DNA from: Pseudomonas syringae
Lineage (GTDB): Bacteria > Pseudomonadota > Gammaproteobacteria > Pseudomonadales > Pseudomonadaceae
Direction: 5' to 3'
DNA length: 64,000 nucleotides
Assembly: GCF_001698815.1 (NCBI RefSeq)
Contig: NZ_LGSI01000032.1
Span: 77,515 to 141,514 of the forward strand
Under the pieces are notes generated by a model that was not told where the DNA came from, made no database searches, and worked only from the letters and a program-made list of their open reading frames with translations. Shown here piece by piece: positions 34,231-43,301 of this stretch. How positions within the stretch are numbered: the stretch's first letter is position 1; the number at the start of each line of letters is the position of its first letter. A program made the translations under genes and the position numbers.

Positions 34231-36141
34231 TCACGACAAGGCTTCCAGTTCGGCCTGCATGGACTCCAACAGTTCCAGCGATTCCATCCACGACTCTTCC
34301 AGTTCGGCTTCGCGAACCTTCAGGCTGGCTTGTTCGGCCAGCAGATCGCGCAGCTTGTCTTTGTTGGCGGCTTCGTAGTTCGCGCTGTCGGCCAGTGCGG
34401 CTTCGACCTTGGCAAGCTTCTCGTGCAGCAATCCCAGGTCGCGTTCCAGCTTGTCGGCCTGTTTCTTGTGCGGTGCCAATTGCTGACGCAAGGCCGCTGC
34501 CTGTTGGCGCTGGGCCTTCTTGTCGGTCTTGTCGACGTTGATCGGCGTGTTGCTGACCGGTGCGTTACGCAGGCGGTATTCCACCAGCCAGCGCGCGTAG
34601 TCTTCCAGATCGCCGTCGAATTCCTGCACGCGGCCGTCAGCCACCAGCAGGAAGTCATCGGTGGTGCTTTTGAGCAGATGCCGATCGTGAGAAACCACCA
34701 GCACCGCGCCACTGAACTCCTGCAGGGCCATGGTCAAGGCCAGGCGCATCTCCAGATCCAGGTGGTTGGTGGGTTCGTCGAGCAGCAGCAGGTTGGGTTT
34801 TTCCCAGGCAATCAGCGCCAGGGCCAGACGGGCTTTTTCACCACCGGAAAAATTCAGCACCGGCTCGTCGAGACGCGCGCCACGGAAGTCGAAGCCGCCG
34901 AGGAAGTCGCGCAGAGTTTGCTCGCGTTCGGTCGGCGCAATGCGCTGCAAGTGCAGCAACGGGCTGGCCTTGGAATCCAGCGAGTCCAGCTGATGCTGGG
35001 CAAAATATCCCACCACGGTGTTTTCGCCGCGCACCAGCCGACCGCTCAACGGCTCAAGTTCGCCGGCGAGGTTTTTGATCAGCGTCGATTTACCCGCGCC
35101 ATTTGGCCCGAGCAGACCAATGCGTGCGCCCGGCGTGAGTTGCAGCTTGACCTTCTCCAGCACTGCACGGTCGCCGTAACCCAAGCGGGCGTCGGACAAA
35201 TCCAGAAGTGGGCTGGAGATTTTGCTGGACTCGCGGAAGGTGAAGTCGAAAGGCGAATCAACATGCGCCGCCGACAGTTCTTCCATCCGCTCCAGGGCCT
35301 TGATCCGGCTCTGGGCCTGTTTGGCCTTGGTGGCCTGGGCCTTGAAGCGCGCGATGTATTTCTCCATGTGCGCGCGCTGCGCCTGCTGCTTGTCATAAGC
35401 CTGTTGCTGCTGGGCCAGACGTTCTGCGCGGGCGCGTTCGAAGGCGCTGTAGCCGCCGCGATAAAGGGTGATCTTGCGCTGCTCGACGTGCGCCACGTGA
35501 TCGACCACGGCATCGAGGAAATCCCGGTCGTGGGAAATCAACAACAAGGTGCCGGGATAGCTTTTGAGCCAGTCTTCCAGCCACAGGATGGCGTCGAGGT
35601 CCAAGTGGTTGGTTGGCTCATCAAGCAGCAACAGGTCTGACGGGCACATCAAGGCTTGCGCCAGGTTCAGACGCATCCGCCAGCCACCGGAGAAGTCGGA
35701 TACCGGCTTGTCCATTTGCTCATTGGTGAAGCCCAGGCCGGCGAGCAATTTGCGCGCTCGGGCGTCAGCGGTGTAGCCATCGGCGCTGTCCAGCTCCGAG
35801 TGCATGCGCGCCTGAGCGGCACCGTCCTGCGCCGTTTCGGCTTGTGCCAGCAGACGCTGCACTTCACGCAGGCGCAGGTCGCCATCGAGCACGTAGTCCA
35901 CCGCAATGCGGTCGAGGGTGTCGATCTCTTGCCGCATGTGAGCGATGCGCCAGTCGGCGGGTAGCAGACAGTCGCCGGAGTCCGGGGTCAACTCACCCAG
36001 AAGCAACGCGAACAGGCTGGATTTACCGGCGCCATTGGCACCGATCAAGCCGGCTTTCTGACCGGCGTGCAGGGTCAGCTCGGCGTCTTCTAGCAGACGT
36101 TGCGGGCCACGCTGTAAGGTAAGGCTTTGAAGTCGAATCAT
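34231..36141 (-). CDS. ABC-F family ATPase (YheS/Uup-like)
   Basis: 636 residues with two ABC domains. The first has Walker A GANGAGKSSLFALLLGEL and signature DFSGGWRMRLNLAQAL; the second has Walker A GPNGAGKSTLIKNLAGEL and signature NFSGGEKARLALAL. A linker and a C-terminal coiled coil (about 540-636, rich in K/E/L) follow. No transmembrane helices. ABC-F proteins act at the ribosome, some in resistance; YheS-type function is not settled. Met 36141 begins the first domain (MIRLQSLTLQRGPQRLLEDA); the frame extends to 36213 but the upstream region is divergent promoter DNA. No strong ribosome-binding site is visible. Confidence 0.92.
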   Translation of the reverse strand: MIRLQSLTLQRGPQRLLEDAELTLHAGQKAGLIGANGAGKSSLFALLLGELTPDSGDCLLPADWRIAHMRQEIDTLDRIAVDYVLDGDLRLREVQRLLAQAETAQDGAAQARMHSELDSADGYTADARARKLLAGLGFTNEQMDKPVSDFSGGWRMRLNLAQALMCPSDLLLLDEPTNHLDLDAILWLEDWLKSYPGTLLLISHDRDFLDAVVDHVAHVEQRKITLYRGGYSAFERARAERLAQQQQAYDKQQAQRAHMEKYIARFKAQATKAKQAQSRIKALERMEELSAAHVDSPFDFTFRESSKISSPLLDLSDARLGYGDRAVLEKVKLQLTPGARIGLLGPNGAGKSTLIKNLAGELEPLSGRLVRGENTVVGYFAQHQLDSLDSKASPLLHLQRIAPTEREQTLRDFLGGFDFRGARLDEPVLNFSGGEKARLALALIAWEKPNLLLLDEPTNHLDLEMRLALTMALQEFSGAVLVVSHDRHLLKSTTDDFLLVADGRVQEFDGDLEDYARWLVEYRLRNAPVSNTPINVDKTDKKAQRQQAAALRQQLAPHKKQADKLERDLGLLHEKLAKVEAALADSANYEAANKDKLRDLLAEQASLKVREAELEESWMESLELLESMQAELEALS

Positions 36142-36187
36142 AATGGCGGCGGAGTCTACCAGCTTCGTCTCAAACAGGTAGATCACT

Positions 36188-36652
36188 ATGCATGCTGACC
36201 TTTGGAGTTTCACCCTCGACTTCTATGCCAAACCGGGGATCGAAGCGGCCTGCCTGAGCTTGCAAGCCAGCGGAGCCAACGTTTGCCTGCTGTTATGTGG
36301 CGTCTGGCTGATGCGCCGTGATGTGGTCTGCAACGCGCAACGCGCCCTGGAAATCGGACAGTTGGCGACGCCCTGGCATGACGATGTGGTGCGTCCGCTT
36401 CGGGAGTTGCGCACGCAATGGCGCAATGCGGCACAGCATGATGCGGCGCTGGGCTCGTTTCGCGAGCGCGTCAAGGCACTGGAGCTTGAGGCCGAGCGTG
36501 AATTATTGGCGAGGCTGGAAGCGCAGACGCAGGGCTGGTCAGCGACCGGAACAAGGGATCAGGAAGACTGGTTGACGCTGTTGGCGGGTGACGCGGCCAA
36601 CAGGAACCGCGACGCGCTGCATGTGCTGCGCGTCGCGGCAAACCAGACTTAG
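36188..36652 (+). CDS. TIGR02444 family protein (DUF2390)
   Basis: A 154-residue protein beginning MHADLWSFTLDFYAKPGIEA, with LSLQASGANVCLLLCGVWLM, matching the TIGR02444/DUF2390 family found beside the ABC-F gene in pseudomonads. Function unknown; the charged helical C-terminal region (about 85-135) may mediate interactions. It is divergent from the ABC-F ATPase across 46 bp and convergent with algP. Its TAG stop shares bases with the TAA stop of algP (36649-36652). Confidence 0.85.
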   Translation: MHADLWSFTLDFYAKPGIEAACLSLQASGANVCLLLCGVWLMRRDVVCNAQRALEIGQLATPWHDDVVRPLRELRTQWRNAAQHDAALGSFRERVKALELEAERELLARLEAQTQGWSATGTRDQEDWLTLLAGDAANRNRDALHVLRVAANQT

Positions 36653-37662
36653 GAAGCGCTGGTTGGTGTTGTGCCGCTGGTTGCCGGTGCTGCTGGCGTT
36701 GCTGCAGGTGCTGTCGGCGCTGGCGCTGGAGTTGCGGTAGCGGCCGGTGTTGCCGGCTTGGCCACAGCGGGTTTGGCAGCGGCCAGTTTTGTGGCTGGTT
36801 TAGCTGCGGCTGGCTTGGCAGCAGGTTTCGCGGCAGCGGCTTTGGCCGGAGCTTTGGCTGCTGGCTTGGCGGCTGCTTTGACAGGCGCTTTTACCGCAGG
36901 CTTGGCAGCAGCGCTGGCAGCTGGCGCTTTAGCGGCGGCTGGTTTGGCTGGCGCAGGCTTGGCAGCGGCTGGTTTAGCAACGGCCGGTTTGGCAGCAGGC
37001 TTGGCGGCGGCAGCTTTGGCAGCGGCAGGTTTAGCGGCCGCTGGTTTTGCCGCAGATGCGCTGGCCGCAGCTTTAACCGGAGCCTTGGCGGGTGCTGCTT
37101 TGACTGCCGGCTTGGCAGCGGTTTTTGCTGGTGCTTTGGCCGGTGCCTTGGCGGCAACAGCTTTGGCAGCCGGTTTGGCTGCAACTGGCTTGGCGGCTGG
37201 CGCTGGCGCTTTGGCGGTAACGGCTTTGGCCGCAGTGGCCTTGGCTGGCGCTGGCTTGGCGGCGCGGCTGTCCAGGGCTTTGCTGACAGCTTCCTTGACG
37301 CGACCAACGCCCTGAGCCAACTTCAAGCTTTCTTGAGCGTCACGCTTGAGTTGCAGGATGTAGGTGCGCGTCTCGGTCTGGCGAGACTTGAGAGCGTCGA
37401 GCAATTCTTCCAGCTCGGCGACGCCGCTCTTGGCCTTGGCTTGCGCCTTGGCTTTACCGGCAGTAGCCGCGTCCTGCAATTTGGTGCGCGACTTGTGCAG
37501 TTTTTCCTGTGCCTTACCACGTTGTTTTTCAAGCTTGGCGAGCAGTTTCTCGGCATCAGCCATAGCTTGCGAACAGGCGTCTTCGAGGTGCTCGAGCAAG
37601 CTGCTCGAAAGCTGTTGGAGCAAATGCAACGGGGTGTTTACTGGCTTCTTTTTGGCCGACAT
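36649..37662 (-). CDS. algP: AlgP, histone H1-like regulator of alginate genes
   Basis: 337 residues. An N-terminal region (about 1-125) predicted as coiled coil is rich in K/E/L (AMADAEKLLAKLEKQRGKAQ) and runs to SRAAKPAPAKATAAKAV. It is followed by a 200-residue lysine-, alanine- and proline-rich tail of KPAAAK/KPAPAK repeats (36660-37250). The tail resembles eukaryotic histone H1. AlgP (AlgR3) activates alginate genes and may bind DNA or influence chromosome structure. Long repeat tracts like this are prone to slippage and vary between strains. The stop shares bases with the convergent TIGR02444 gene. Confidence 0.95.
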   Translation of the reverse strand: MSAKKKPVNTPLHLLQQLSSSLLEHLEDACSQAMADAEKLLAKLEKQRGKAQEKLHKSRTKLQDAATAGKAKAQAKAKSGVAELEELLDALKSRQTETRTYILQLKRDAQESLKLAQGVGRVKEAVSKALDSRAAKPAPAKATAAKAVTAKAPAPAAKPVAAKPAAKAVAAKAPAKAPAKTAAKPAVKAAPAKAPVKAAASASAAKPAAAKPAAAKAAAAKPAAKPAVAKPAAAKPAPAKPAAAKAPAASAAAKPAVKAPVKAAAKPAAKAPAKAAAAKPAAKPAAAKPATKLAAAKPAVAKPATPAATATPAPAPTAPAATPAAPATSGTTPTSAS

Positions 37663-37879
37663 GATTTACCCTCTGGCTGGCTGAATTGCGGCTCATACTA
37701 GACCTCTGCCTGCACCGCCGCTAGCGCATGTTGACAGTGTAGAAAGCAACCTGTTGCATGCGCGGGAAAATGCTTGCGGCGTCTTTGATCAAGGCCCTGC
37801 AAAAAACACTTGGCAAGTGTCATCACATGCAGGCGATTGCACTGGCATAATCGCTCACTTCCCAGGCCGGAGAGCATTC

Positions 37880-38557
37880 ATGTCGCGCTACCTGTTAACG
37901 TCGTTGTTGTTCTTGCTACCCCTGGCTCAGGCCGCGGAAACCGGTGCGTCCAGCGATGCGCATGATCTTGCGTACAGTCTCGGGGCGAGCCTGGGTGAGC
38001 GTTTGCATCAGGAAGTTCCAGACCTGGAATTGCCCGCCTTGATCGAAGGTTTGCAGCAAGCCTACAAAGGCAAACCGCTCGCGCTGAAAAAAGAACGCAT
38101 CGATGCAATCCTCAGCGAGCATGACGCGGCAGTCGCGCAAGCCGAAGCTTCAGGCGTGTCGGAACCGCAAAGTGAGGCGGCACTGAGCGCCGAAAAGCGC
38201 TTCATGGACAGCGAAAAAGCCAAGCCCGGTGTGAAGGAACTGGCAGACGGCATCTTGATGACCGAGCTGACGCCGGGTACTGGCGCCAAGCCGAATATTG
38301 ATGGGCGGGTTCAGGTCCGTTATGTCGGACGTTTGCCGGACGGCACGGTTTTCGACCAGAGCGCCCAGCCGCAATGGTTTCGTCTGGACAGCGTGATCAG
38401 CGGCTGGACCACTGCGCTGCAAGGCATGCCGGTGGGTGCCAAATGGCGTCTGGTGATTCCTTCTGACCAAGCCTACGGTGCCGAAGGTGCGGGCGATCTG
38501 ATCGATCCGTATACGCCGCTGGTGTTCGAGATCGAATTGGTCGCTGTCGGCCAGTAA
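37880..38557 (+). CDS. fklB: FKBP-type peptidyl-prolyl cis-trans isomerase
   Basis: 225 residues: a signal peptide (MSRYLLTSLLFLLPLAQAAE), an N-terminal dimerisation domain (about 25-110, DLAYSLGASLGERLHQEV), then the FKBP domain (about 115-225) with VQVRYVGRLPDGTVFD and AYGAEGAG. It probably assists folding in the periplasm or outer membrane. ATG 37880 was chosen since GGAGAG precedes it and the signal peptide begins there. Gene order algP-fklB-algQ matches PA5253-PA5255. Confidence 0.93.
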   Translation: MSRYLLTSLLFLLPLAQAAETGASSDAHDLAYSLGASLGERLHQEVPDLELPALIEGLQQAYKGKPLALKKERIDAILSEHDAAVAQAEASGVSEPQSEAALSAEKRFMDSEKAKPGVKELADGILMTELTPGTGAKPNIDGRVQVRYVGRLPDGTVFDQSAQPQWFRLDSVISGWTTALQGMPVGAKWRLVIPSDQAYGAEGAGDLIDPYTPLVFEIELVAVGQ

Positions 38558-38593
38558 GGCTTCAATCGGAAGCAAAACCCGAAGTCCAGATGT

Positions 38594-38622
38594 GCCAAGG
38601 GGTGCAGAACGCACCCCTTGGC
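38594..38622. terminator. Perfect hairpin between convergent fklB and algQ
   Basis: GCCAAGGGGTGC - AGAAC - GCACCCCTTGGC, a perfect 12-bp stem and 5-base loop, with no long T tract on either side. It could end transcription of fklB or algQ, or stabilise the mRNA 3' ends. Confidence 0.65.
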
Positions 38623-38665
38623 TACAACAACTTTGATCGCACATGTCCATCGCAATAAGCAGGCT

Positions 38666-39139
38666 TCAAGCCTGAGCAGCGATTTCTTCCTTGTGGGAAT
38701 TGTGCAGCACTTCGATCAGGCAATCTTCCAGCTCGAAGCGCTCATGCAGCAAGCCACCCAGCGTATTGAACTCAGCGGCAACCACGGTGCAGTCAGAGCA
38801 ATCGCCCTTGTCGCAACGGTCGTTGAATGCCAGGGCAGACTTGGTGATGACGTCCAGACGCGGGTAAATGGTTTCCGCCAGCTCAAGTCCGCGCTCATCG
38901 TTGAACGCCTTGGCTTCGCTGGTCAATTGTTCGTAGATTTCGAAATGCCCGGCGGACACGTAATCCACCAGCACTTCACAAAATTTTTGCAGGCCGTCGC
39001 GATCAGCGGCCAGCGCCTCGGGGGTATCGCCGAGTGCGTCATAGACGCGAATCAGTTCCAGGCGGTCCTGTAGCCAGCGGTCGATGAGTTTATTGACCCC
39101 ACCCCAGCGTTCCTGAGCATTCTGACAACTTTCCAACAT
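38666..39139 (-). CDS. algQ: AlgQ / Rsd family anti-sigma-70 regulator
   Basis: 157 residues beginning [20 protein letters not shown], with [16 protein letters not shown] (a CxxxxCxxC-like cysteine cluster). This matches AlgQ (AlgR2), the pseudomonad Rsd homologue that binds sigma-70 region 4 and promotes alginate and siderophore expression. ATG 39139 gives the usual N-terminus and has GAGAG upstream; a longer frame to 39166 is not supported. PA5255 is the P. aeruginosa orthologue. Confidence 0.96.
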   Translation of the reverse strand: MLESCQNAQERWGGVNKLIDRWLQDRLELIRVYDALGDTPEALAADRDGLQKFCEVLVDYVSAGHFEIYEQLTSEAKAFNDERGLELAETIYPRLDVITKSALAFNDRCDKGDCSDCTVVAAEFNTLGGLLHERFELEDCLIEVLHNSHKEEIAAQA

Positions 39140-39315
39140 GATGTTCTCTCTTCCCTTCAGGGGCATGCAGACTTGCTTCGGCCTTTGGATTGTCCCAGCG
39201 AAGGAGACAGGCTATGTGCGCAAGGTTTGCATAATTCCAATAACGCTTGCGGCCCAGATTATGCCCGCATGACTAGGCCATCAAGGTACGCAGGAGACAA
39301 AGTTCATACAAGTGT

Positions 39316-39843
39316 TTAATCCTCGACCCGACTTTCGGCACCTGAAAGGCTCACCGACGGCCTGCACAGTGGGTATAGCGCCAGCAACGCAAGGCCCACG
39401 AACGCCAGCAGACTCCATTCCGGCAGGCTGATGCCGAACAGCGACCAGTTGATTTCGGCGCACATGCCAGCGTCCAGGCGTAAGCGGTCGACATAATCAC
39501 CCAGAAAGAGAAAATCCAGGCCTCGTTCAATTGCGGCTATCACCGGTACCAGCTCGTCCGCCGTCGCCGTTTGCAACCAGACCTGTGCACCGGCAAGCGT
39601 TGCGCCGGACAAGGCGAGCAGCAGAATCAGCACGCCATAGCGACGACTGCCCGCTGTGCCCGGCGCATGCAACGCAGCTGCGAGCGACATGACGGCGCAC
39701 AGCAGGAAGACCCAGCGTTGCCAGAGACACAACACGCAAGGGGTCAGTCCGAACACCCGTTGTAGATATACGACGGTGCCGATGATCAATGCACATGCGA
39801 TGAACGCCAGGAAAAACAGGGAGCGCGTGCGAGCCAGAGGCAT
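39316..39843 (-). CDS. dsbB: DsbB-like disulfide oxidoreductase (DsbH type), divergent periplasmic cysteines
   Basis: 175 residues, four predicted transmembrane helices and the first active-site pair CVLC (C36, C39). In E. coli DsbB the second periplasmic pair is C104-C130; here only C128 (GMCAEINW) is obvious, and the segment around residues 101-105 reads VIAAI rather than the usual CG-containing motif. It therefore lacks one partner of the expected second disulfide. Gene position next to algQ and the hem operon matches PA5256 (dsbH). Quinone-linked reoxidation of a DsbA-like partner is inferred from the family. Confidence 0.85.
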   Translation of the reverse strand: MPLARTRSLFFLAFIACALIIGTVVYLQRVFGLTPCVLCLWQRWVFLLCAVMSLAAALHAPGTAGSRRYGVLILLLALSGATLAGAQVWLQTATADELVPVIAAIERGLDFLFLGDYVDRLRLDAGMCAEINWSLFGISLPEWSLLAFVGLALLALYPLCRPSVSLSGAESRVED

Positions 39844-40073
39844 GGCGAATCCGTAACAAGAAACGAAGATGGTTACGGTAGAGGAAAGCGCACAGCCCTT
39901 TCAAGGAGCTGCCGTGAGGATACTTCCGTGATTGGGGCGGGAGTTCCTGACAGAAGAGCAGCGCTTCTATACAGCCCATCGAAAGAAAAAACCTGCGATG
40001 GCGAACTGCGGGAGAATTTTCCTACATTTCGCCATCGAAGCGCTCAACACCGTTGCACGATTGCTGGCTGAAG

Positions 40074-41318
40074 TCAGCCTGCCAATGCTGGCAATGGACG
40101 CGCCAGCAGCCGCTCGTCAAGCAGGCCCAGGCCTTCCTGAAACAGCTGATTGCTGCGCTCGGTTTCCCCTAACTGGCCCAACAGGCGCGCCAACTCTGCA
40201 CAGGTTTCAGGATTTCGCTGCAAGCGCAGGCTGCTTTCCAGGTAATCCCGAGCCTTGCCCCACAAACTGCTTTGCAGGCACAGCCGACCAAGTGTCAGTA
40301 ACAGGCTGGGATCCGTGGAATGTTCCTTGAGCCAGCCCTCGGCTGTCTGCAATTGGCGTCCCGGATCGCTGCCGCGCACCAACCCGTAAAGGCGCGCGAG
40401 GTGGCTGTTGTAGTTGCGCTTGAGTGCTGAGCGCAACGCTTCTTCGGCCTTGGCATCAGCGCCAAGGCGGCGTAGTTGCTCGGCATACGCCAGAACCAGC
40501 TGGGGTTCCTGGCGCTGAGCCGAGGAGAGCCCGTCCCACGCCTTGTCCAGCGCTGGCAGGCCCGCTGGGGCTGCATCGCCTTCCTGTTCCCGATAGGCAG
40601 CCAGCGTGAGGTTTTCACCCCAGGCGCGACGCTCCAGTTCGGCCAGTTCCTGAGGCGGCAGGACTTTATCCTTGCGCAGCTCAGGCATGAGCTTGATCAG
40701 CGCCGACCATTCACCGCGCTGCCGGTACAAGCGCTGCAGTTGACGCAAGATCTGCACGTTATGCGGATGGCGTTGCTGCATGGCCTGCAAGGTGGTCAAT
40801 GCGCCGTCGGTGTCACCGCGATCCTGTTGCAGCTGCGCATGACTCAAGGCAATCGCTAGCTCCGCTTGCGGCTGGCGCTCCAGCGCCCGCTCAAGAAGAC
40901 CGTCGCATTCTTCGTATTTGCCCTGCTCGTTGGCAGCCCGGGCAGCACCGAGGTAAAACAGCAGCGGCTGAGGCTCGGCTTCGGCAGCCCGATGCAGGTG
41001 ACGTTGGGCGCTGGCCCAACGGCCCTCCGCGAGGTCCATCTGACCCTGCTCGATGGCCACTTGCACCCGGCGGCTGCGATTGCGTCGCGACCATGGATTG
41101 ACCACGCCACTGGAAGTCATCACCAGACCGAGCAGCAGCCGAACAATGTAAACCACCAGCCAGACGGCGATCAGCAGGCCCAACGTGGCCCACAGACTCG
41201 ATTCATAACGGAAGTTCTGGTACGCGATCAGCACGTAGCCGGAATGTTCGGCAACTGCCACGCCGATCAGTGCCGCGATGGCAATCGCAACGAACAGCAG
41301 GATGTAGGCACGCTTCAT
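40074..41318 (-). CDS. hemY: Heme biosynthesis protein HemY
   Basis: A 414-residue membrane protein: two N-terminal helices (about 5-24, LLFVAIAIAALIGVAVAEHS, and about 41-65), then TPR-like repeats (LHRAAEAEPQPLLFYLGAAR). HemY of proteobacteria is required for, or assists, late heme synthesis, probably as a scaffold. Its start overlaps the hemX stop by 4 bp (41315-41318), implying translational coupling in hemC-hemD-hemX-hemY. Confidence 0.92.
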   Translation of the reverse strand: MKRAYILLFVAIAIAALIGVAVAEHSGYVLIAYQNFRYESSLWATLGLLIAVWLVVYIVRLLLGLVMTSSGVVNPWSRRNRSRRVQVAIEQGQMDLAEGRWASAQRHLHRAAEAEPQPLLFYLGAARAANEQGKYEECDGLLERALERQPQAELAIALSHAQLQQDRGDTDGALTTLQAMQQRHPHNVQILRQLQRLYRQRGEWSALIKLMPELRKDKVLPPQELAELERRAWGENLTLAAYREQEGDAAPAGLPALDKAWDGLSSAQRQEPQLVLAYAEQLRRLGADAKAEEALRSALKRNYNSHLARLYGLVRGSDPGRQLQTAEGWLKEHSTDPSLLLTLGRLCLQSSLWGKARDYLESSLRLQRNPETCAELARLLGQLGETERSNQLFQEGLGLLDERLLARPLPALAG

Positions 41319-42460
41319 GGGCTGATCCCCTGCTTGGTTTCGGCAGGTTGGCTGCTTGAGTCCGGCGCATCAGTCGCCATGTGTCGGCGCCCAAGGTAAG
41401 CCTGGACCGCGCTCAGGCTCTGGGCCAGATCGGGCGTCTTCACCGAAACGGGCTGGCCGCGCAATGCCTCCAGGCGTTCGCTGAGGGATTTGACCTGCGA
41501 GTTATCCTGATTGAAATTGCTCAGCAGCACGTCCCGCGCTTCAACCAGCGCTCGGGTGTACACCTGTGGCTCGCCATTGAGCGCAGCCCATTGCGCCTGC
41601 TCAATAGCCAGACTCAACGCCAGACGAACCTGGGTCAGGCTCTGTCCGGCCAGCAGCGGACGTACATTTTTGTCGGCATTGAAGTCGATACGGATGTAAT
41701 GCGAGATTTCATCCCACCACTGCGCCCAGCGGCTGTCTTGATTGTCGCCGACAGTCAGGCCCAGCAGCGACTCGCCCTTGTCCTTGTATTCCGGTGCCAG
41801 CTCGTTGAGCTGTGCGGCCTGATCGCGCAGCGCAGCCAGTTGCAGGAACAGGCCGGTACGATCCGGCTGGTCGATACTGCGCAGCGCCGCCAGGCTTTTC
41901 GCCAATTGATCGCGTGCCGCGAAAGAGCCGGGATCGTCTTGCTCGCGGAGGATTTCGTCAGCACCTTGCACCAGTGCCTGAGCGCTGTTGATGTCCTGCA
42001 AAGCAGACAAACGCAGGCTGGCCAGACGCAGCAAGTGTTCGGCTTCGGCCAGTCGCCAGTCTTTGCGGCTGGCGCCCAGCACGGTTTCCAGACGCTGACT
42101 CAAACGCTGCTGGTCACCCTGCAATTGCGAGACAAGACGACGGCGCTCTTCGAGTTCGCCGGCGGCTGGCAATTGCGCCAACTGAGTCGAGAGCTGCTGT
42201 TCGTGCTGTTGCAAGGTCTGAGTCTGGGCCGCGAGGTCGAGCATTTGCGTGCGTTGCACCTGATGACTGGCCTGAACCGCTTGCAGCTGCCAGACGCCCC
42301 ACCCGGCTACGCCAATGCCCGCCACGCCAAACAGTAAAGCCAGTATCACCAGACCATTGCTGCGGCTGCCGGAACGCTTCGGGCCAATCGGGTCGGGTGT
42401 CGGCGCGGAGTTGACCAGCACCGGTTCGGAATCATCTTTGGGCAAGACTGTTTCGCTCAC
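41315..42460 (-). CDS. hemX: HemX family protein (annotated uroporphyrinogen-III C-methyltransferase)
   Basis: 381 residues. An N-terminal transmembrane helix (about 35-57, SNGLVILALLFGVAGIGVAG) is followed by a long coiled-coil region (about 60-150, QTQTLQQHEQQLSTQLAQLP) and a C-terminal domain. The common annotation as a methyltransferase is a misnomer; the true catalytic domain is absent. It may act as a scaffold with HemD and HemY. The start is GTG 42460 with AAGGA eight bases upstream. Confidence 0.9.
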   Translation of the reverse strand: MSETVLPKDDSEPVLVNSAPTPDPIGPKRSGSRSNGLVILALLFGVAGIGVAGWGVWQLQAVQASHQVQRTQMLDLAAQTQTLQQHEQQLSTQLAQLPAAGELEERRRLVSQLQGDQQRLSQRLETVLGASRKDWRLAEAEHLLRLASLRLSALQDINSAQALVQGADEILREQDDPGSFAARDQLAKSLAALRSIDQPDRTGLFLQLAALRDQAAQLNELAPEYKDKGESLLGLTVGDNQDSRWAQWWDEISHYIRIDFNADKNVRPLLAGQSLTQVRLALSLAIEQAQWAALNGEPQVYTRALVEARDVLLSNFNQDNSQVKSLSERLEALRGQPVSVKTPDLAQSLSAVQAYLGRRHMATDAPDSSSQPAETKQGISP

Positions 42461-42527
42461 GTATCCATCCTTTGCATTTGGGCGTAATCGACTGAACGAC
42501 AAGCAGGTCGATCAATGCGTCTGAATT

Positions 42528-43301
42528 TCACAAAATCTGCACGGGTCCGGGTTGTTCCCGCAACGCCGCCAGCAAGGCCGCGGCATTCACGCCCCGGCAA
42601 TTCACAACTGTTCGAGCCCCGGCTTGCGTCGCCAGTTCAGCGACGCGAGGGCTCGGTACAAATAAAGGCAACTGCGCCAGTTCAGGCCAGGCATCGCCCG
42701 CCAACTGACGCAAGTGTTCAAAACCCTGTCCACTGCTGACCACCAGCGCGTTCAAGCGTTCCGCTTTCACACGCTGCATGAGCGTCGACGGCGGGTACAG
42801 CGGCAAGTTGCGGCGGTACAGCGGCAGATAGTCGACACTAGCACCCAGTTGCCGCAAACGCTCGGCCAAAAGCTCGCGGCCGTCTTCGCCACGCATGATC
42901 AGCACGCGGCTTCCGGGCAAGGCGACGGCTTGTTGCAACCGGGGCAGCTCAAGCAAGGCTTCGCTGTCATCGCCCTGTTCGGGCCAGCTCACGTCCAGAT
43001 TATGTTCCTGCAACAGCTGCGCGGTGCCTTCGCCGACCGTGAACCATGGCTGGATCGGCGGCACCGGCCACCGCTCGGTCAGCAAAGCCAGGCCCAGGCG
43101 TGCGGCGGGTTTGCTGACCACAATGACGGCGCGGTAGTGATCGAGATCATCGAGTATCGAACGCAGCGCCGGAGTGATCGGTACAGGTTCGATTTCAAGC
43201 AGTGGCAGGCTGCTGCTGAAGATGCCGACATCGGCGAGCGTCTGCGCCAGCGCTGCCGACTCTTCGGCAGGCCGGGTCAGCAGCAGTCGCCAGTCGGTCA
43301 T
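42528..43301 (-). CDS. hemD: Uroporphyrinogen-III synthase
   Basis: 257 residues beginning [20 protein letters not shown], with two Rossmann-like lobes ([20 protein letters not shown] and [20 protein letters not shown]). It converts hydroxymethylbilane into uroporphyrinogen III. Its start overlaps the end of hemC by 4 bp, and hemX follows after 67 bp. Confidence 0.94.
   Translation of the reverse strand: MTDWRLLLTRPAEESAALAQTLADVGIFSSSLPLLEIEPVPITPALRSILDDLDHYRAVIVVSKPAARLGLALLTERWPVPPIQPWFTVGEGTAQLLQEHNLDVSWPEQGDDSEALLELPRLQQAVALPGSRVLIMRGEDGRELLAERLRQLGASVDYLPLYRRNLPLYPPSTLMQRVKAERLNALVVSSGQGFEHLRQLAGDAWPELAQLPLFVPSPRVAELATQAGARTVVNCRGVNAAALLAALREQPGPVQIL

Noticed and set aside
36660..37250. 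Tandem repeats that might be taken for a CRISPR array or VNTR locus
   Set aside because: There are no uniform spacers or repeats of CRISPR size, and the repeats are in frame in algP.
36671..37315. Open frame of 214 codons on the plus strand, antisense to algP, with GLAAAGLAAA-type repeats
   Set aside because: It is the reverse reading of the KPAAAK repeats of algP, whose codons avoid stops in this antisense frame. There is no ribosome-binding site and the composition follows directly from the algP repeats.
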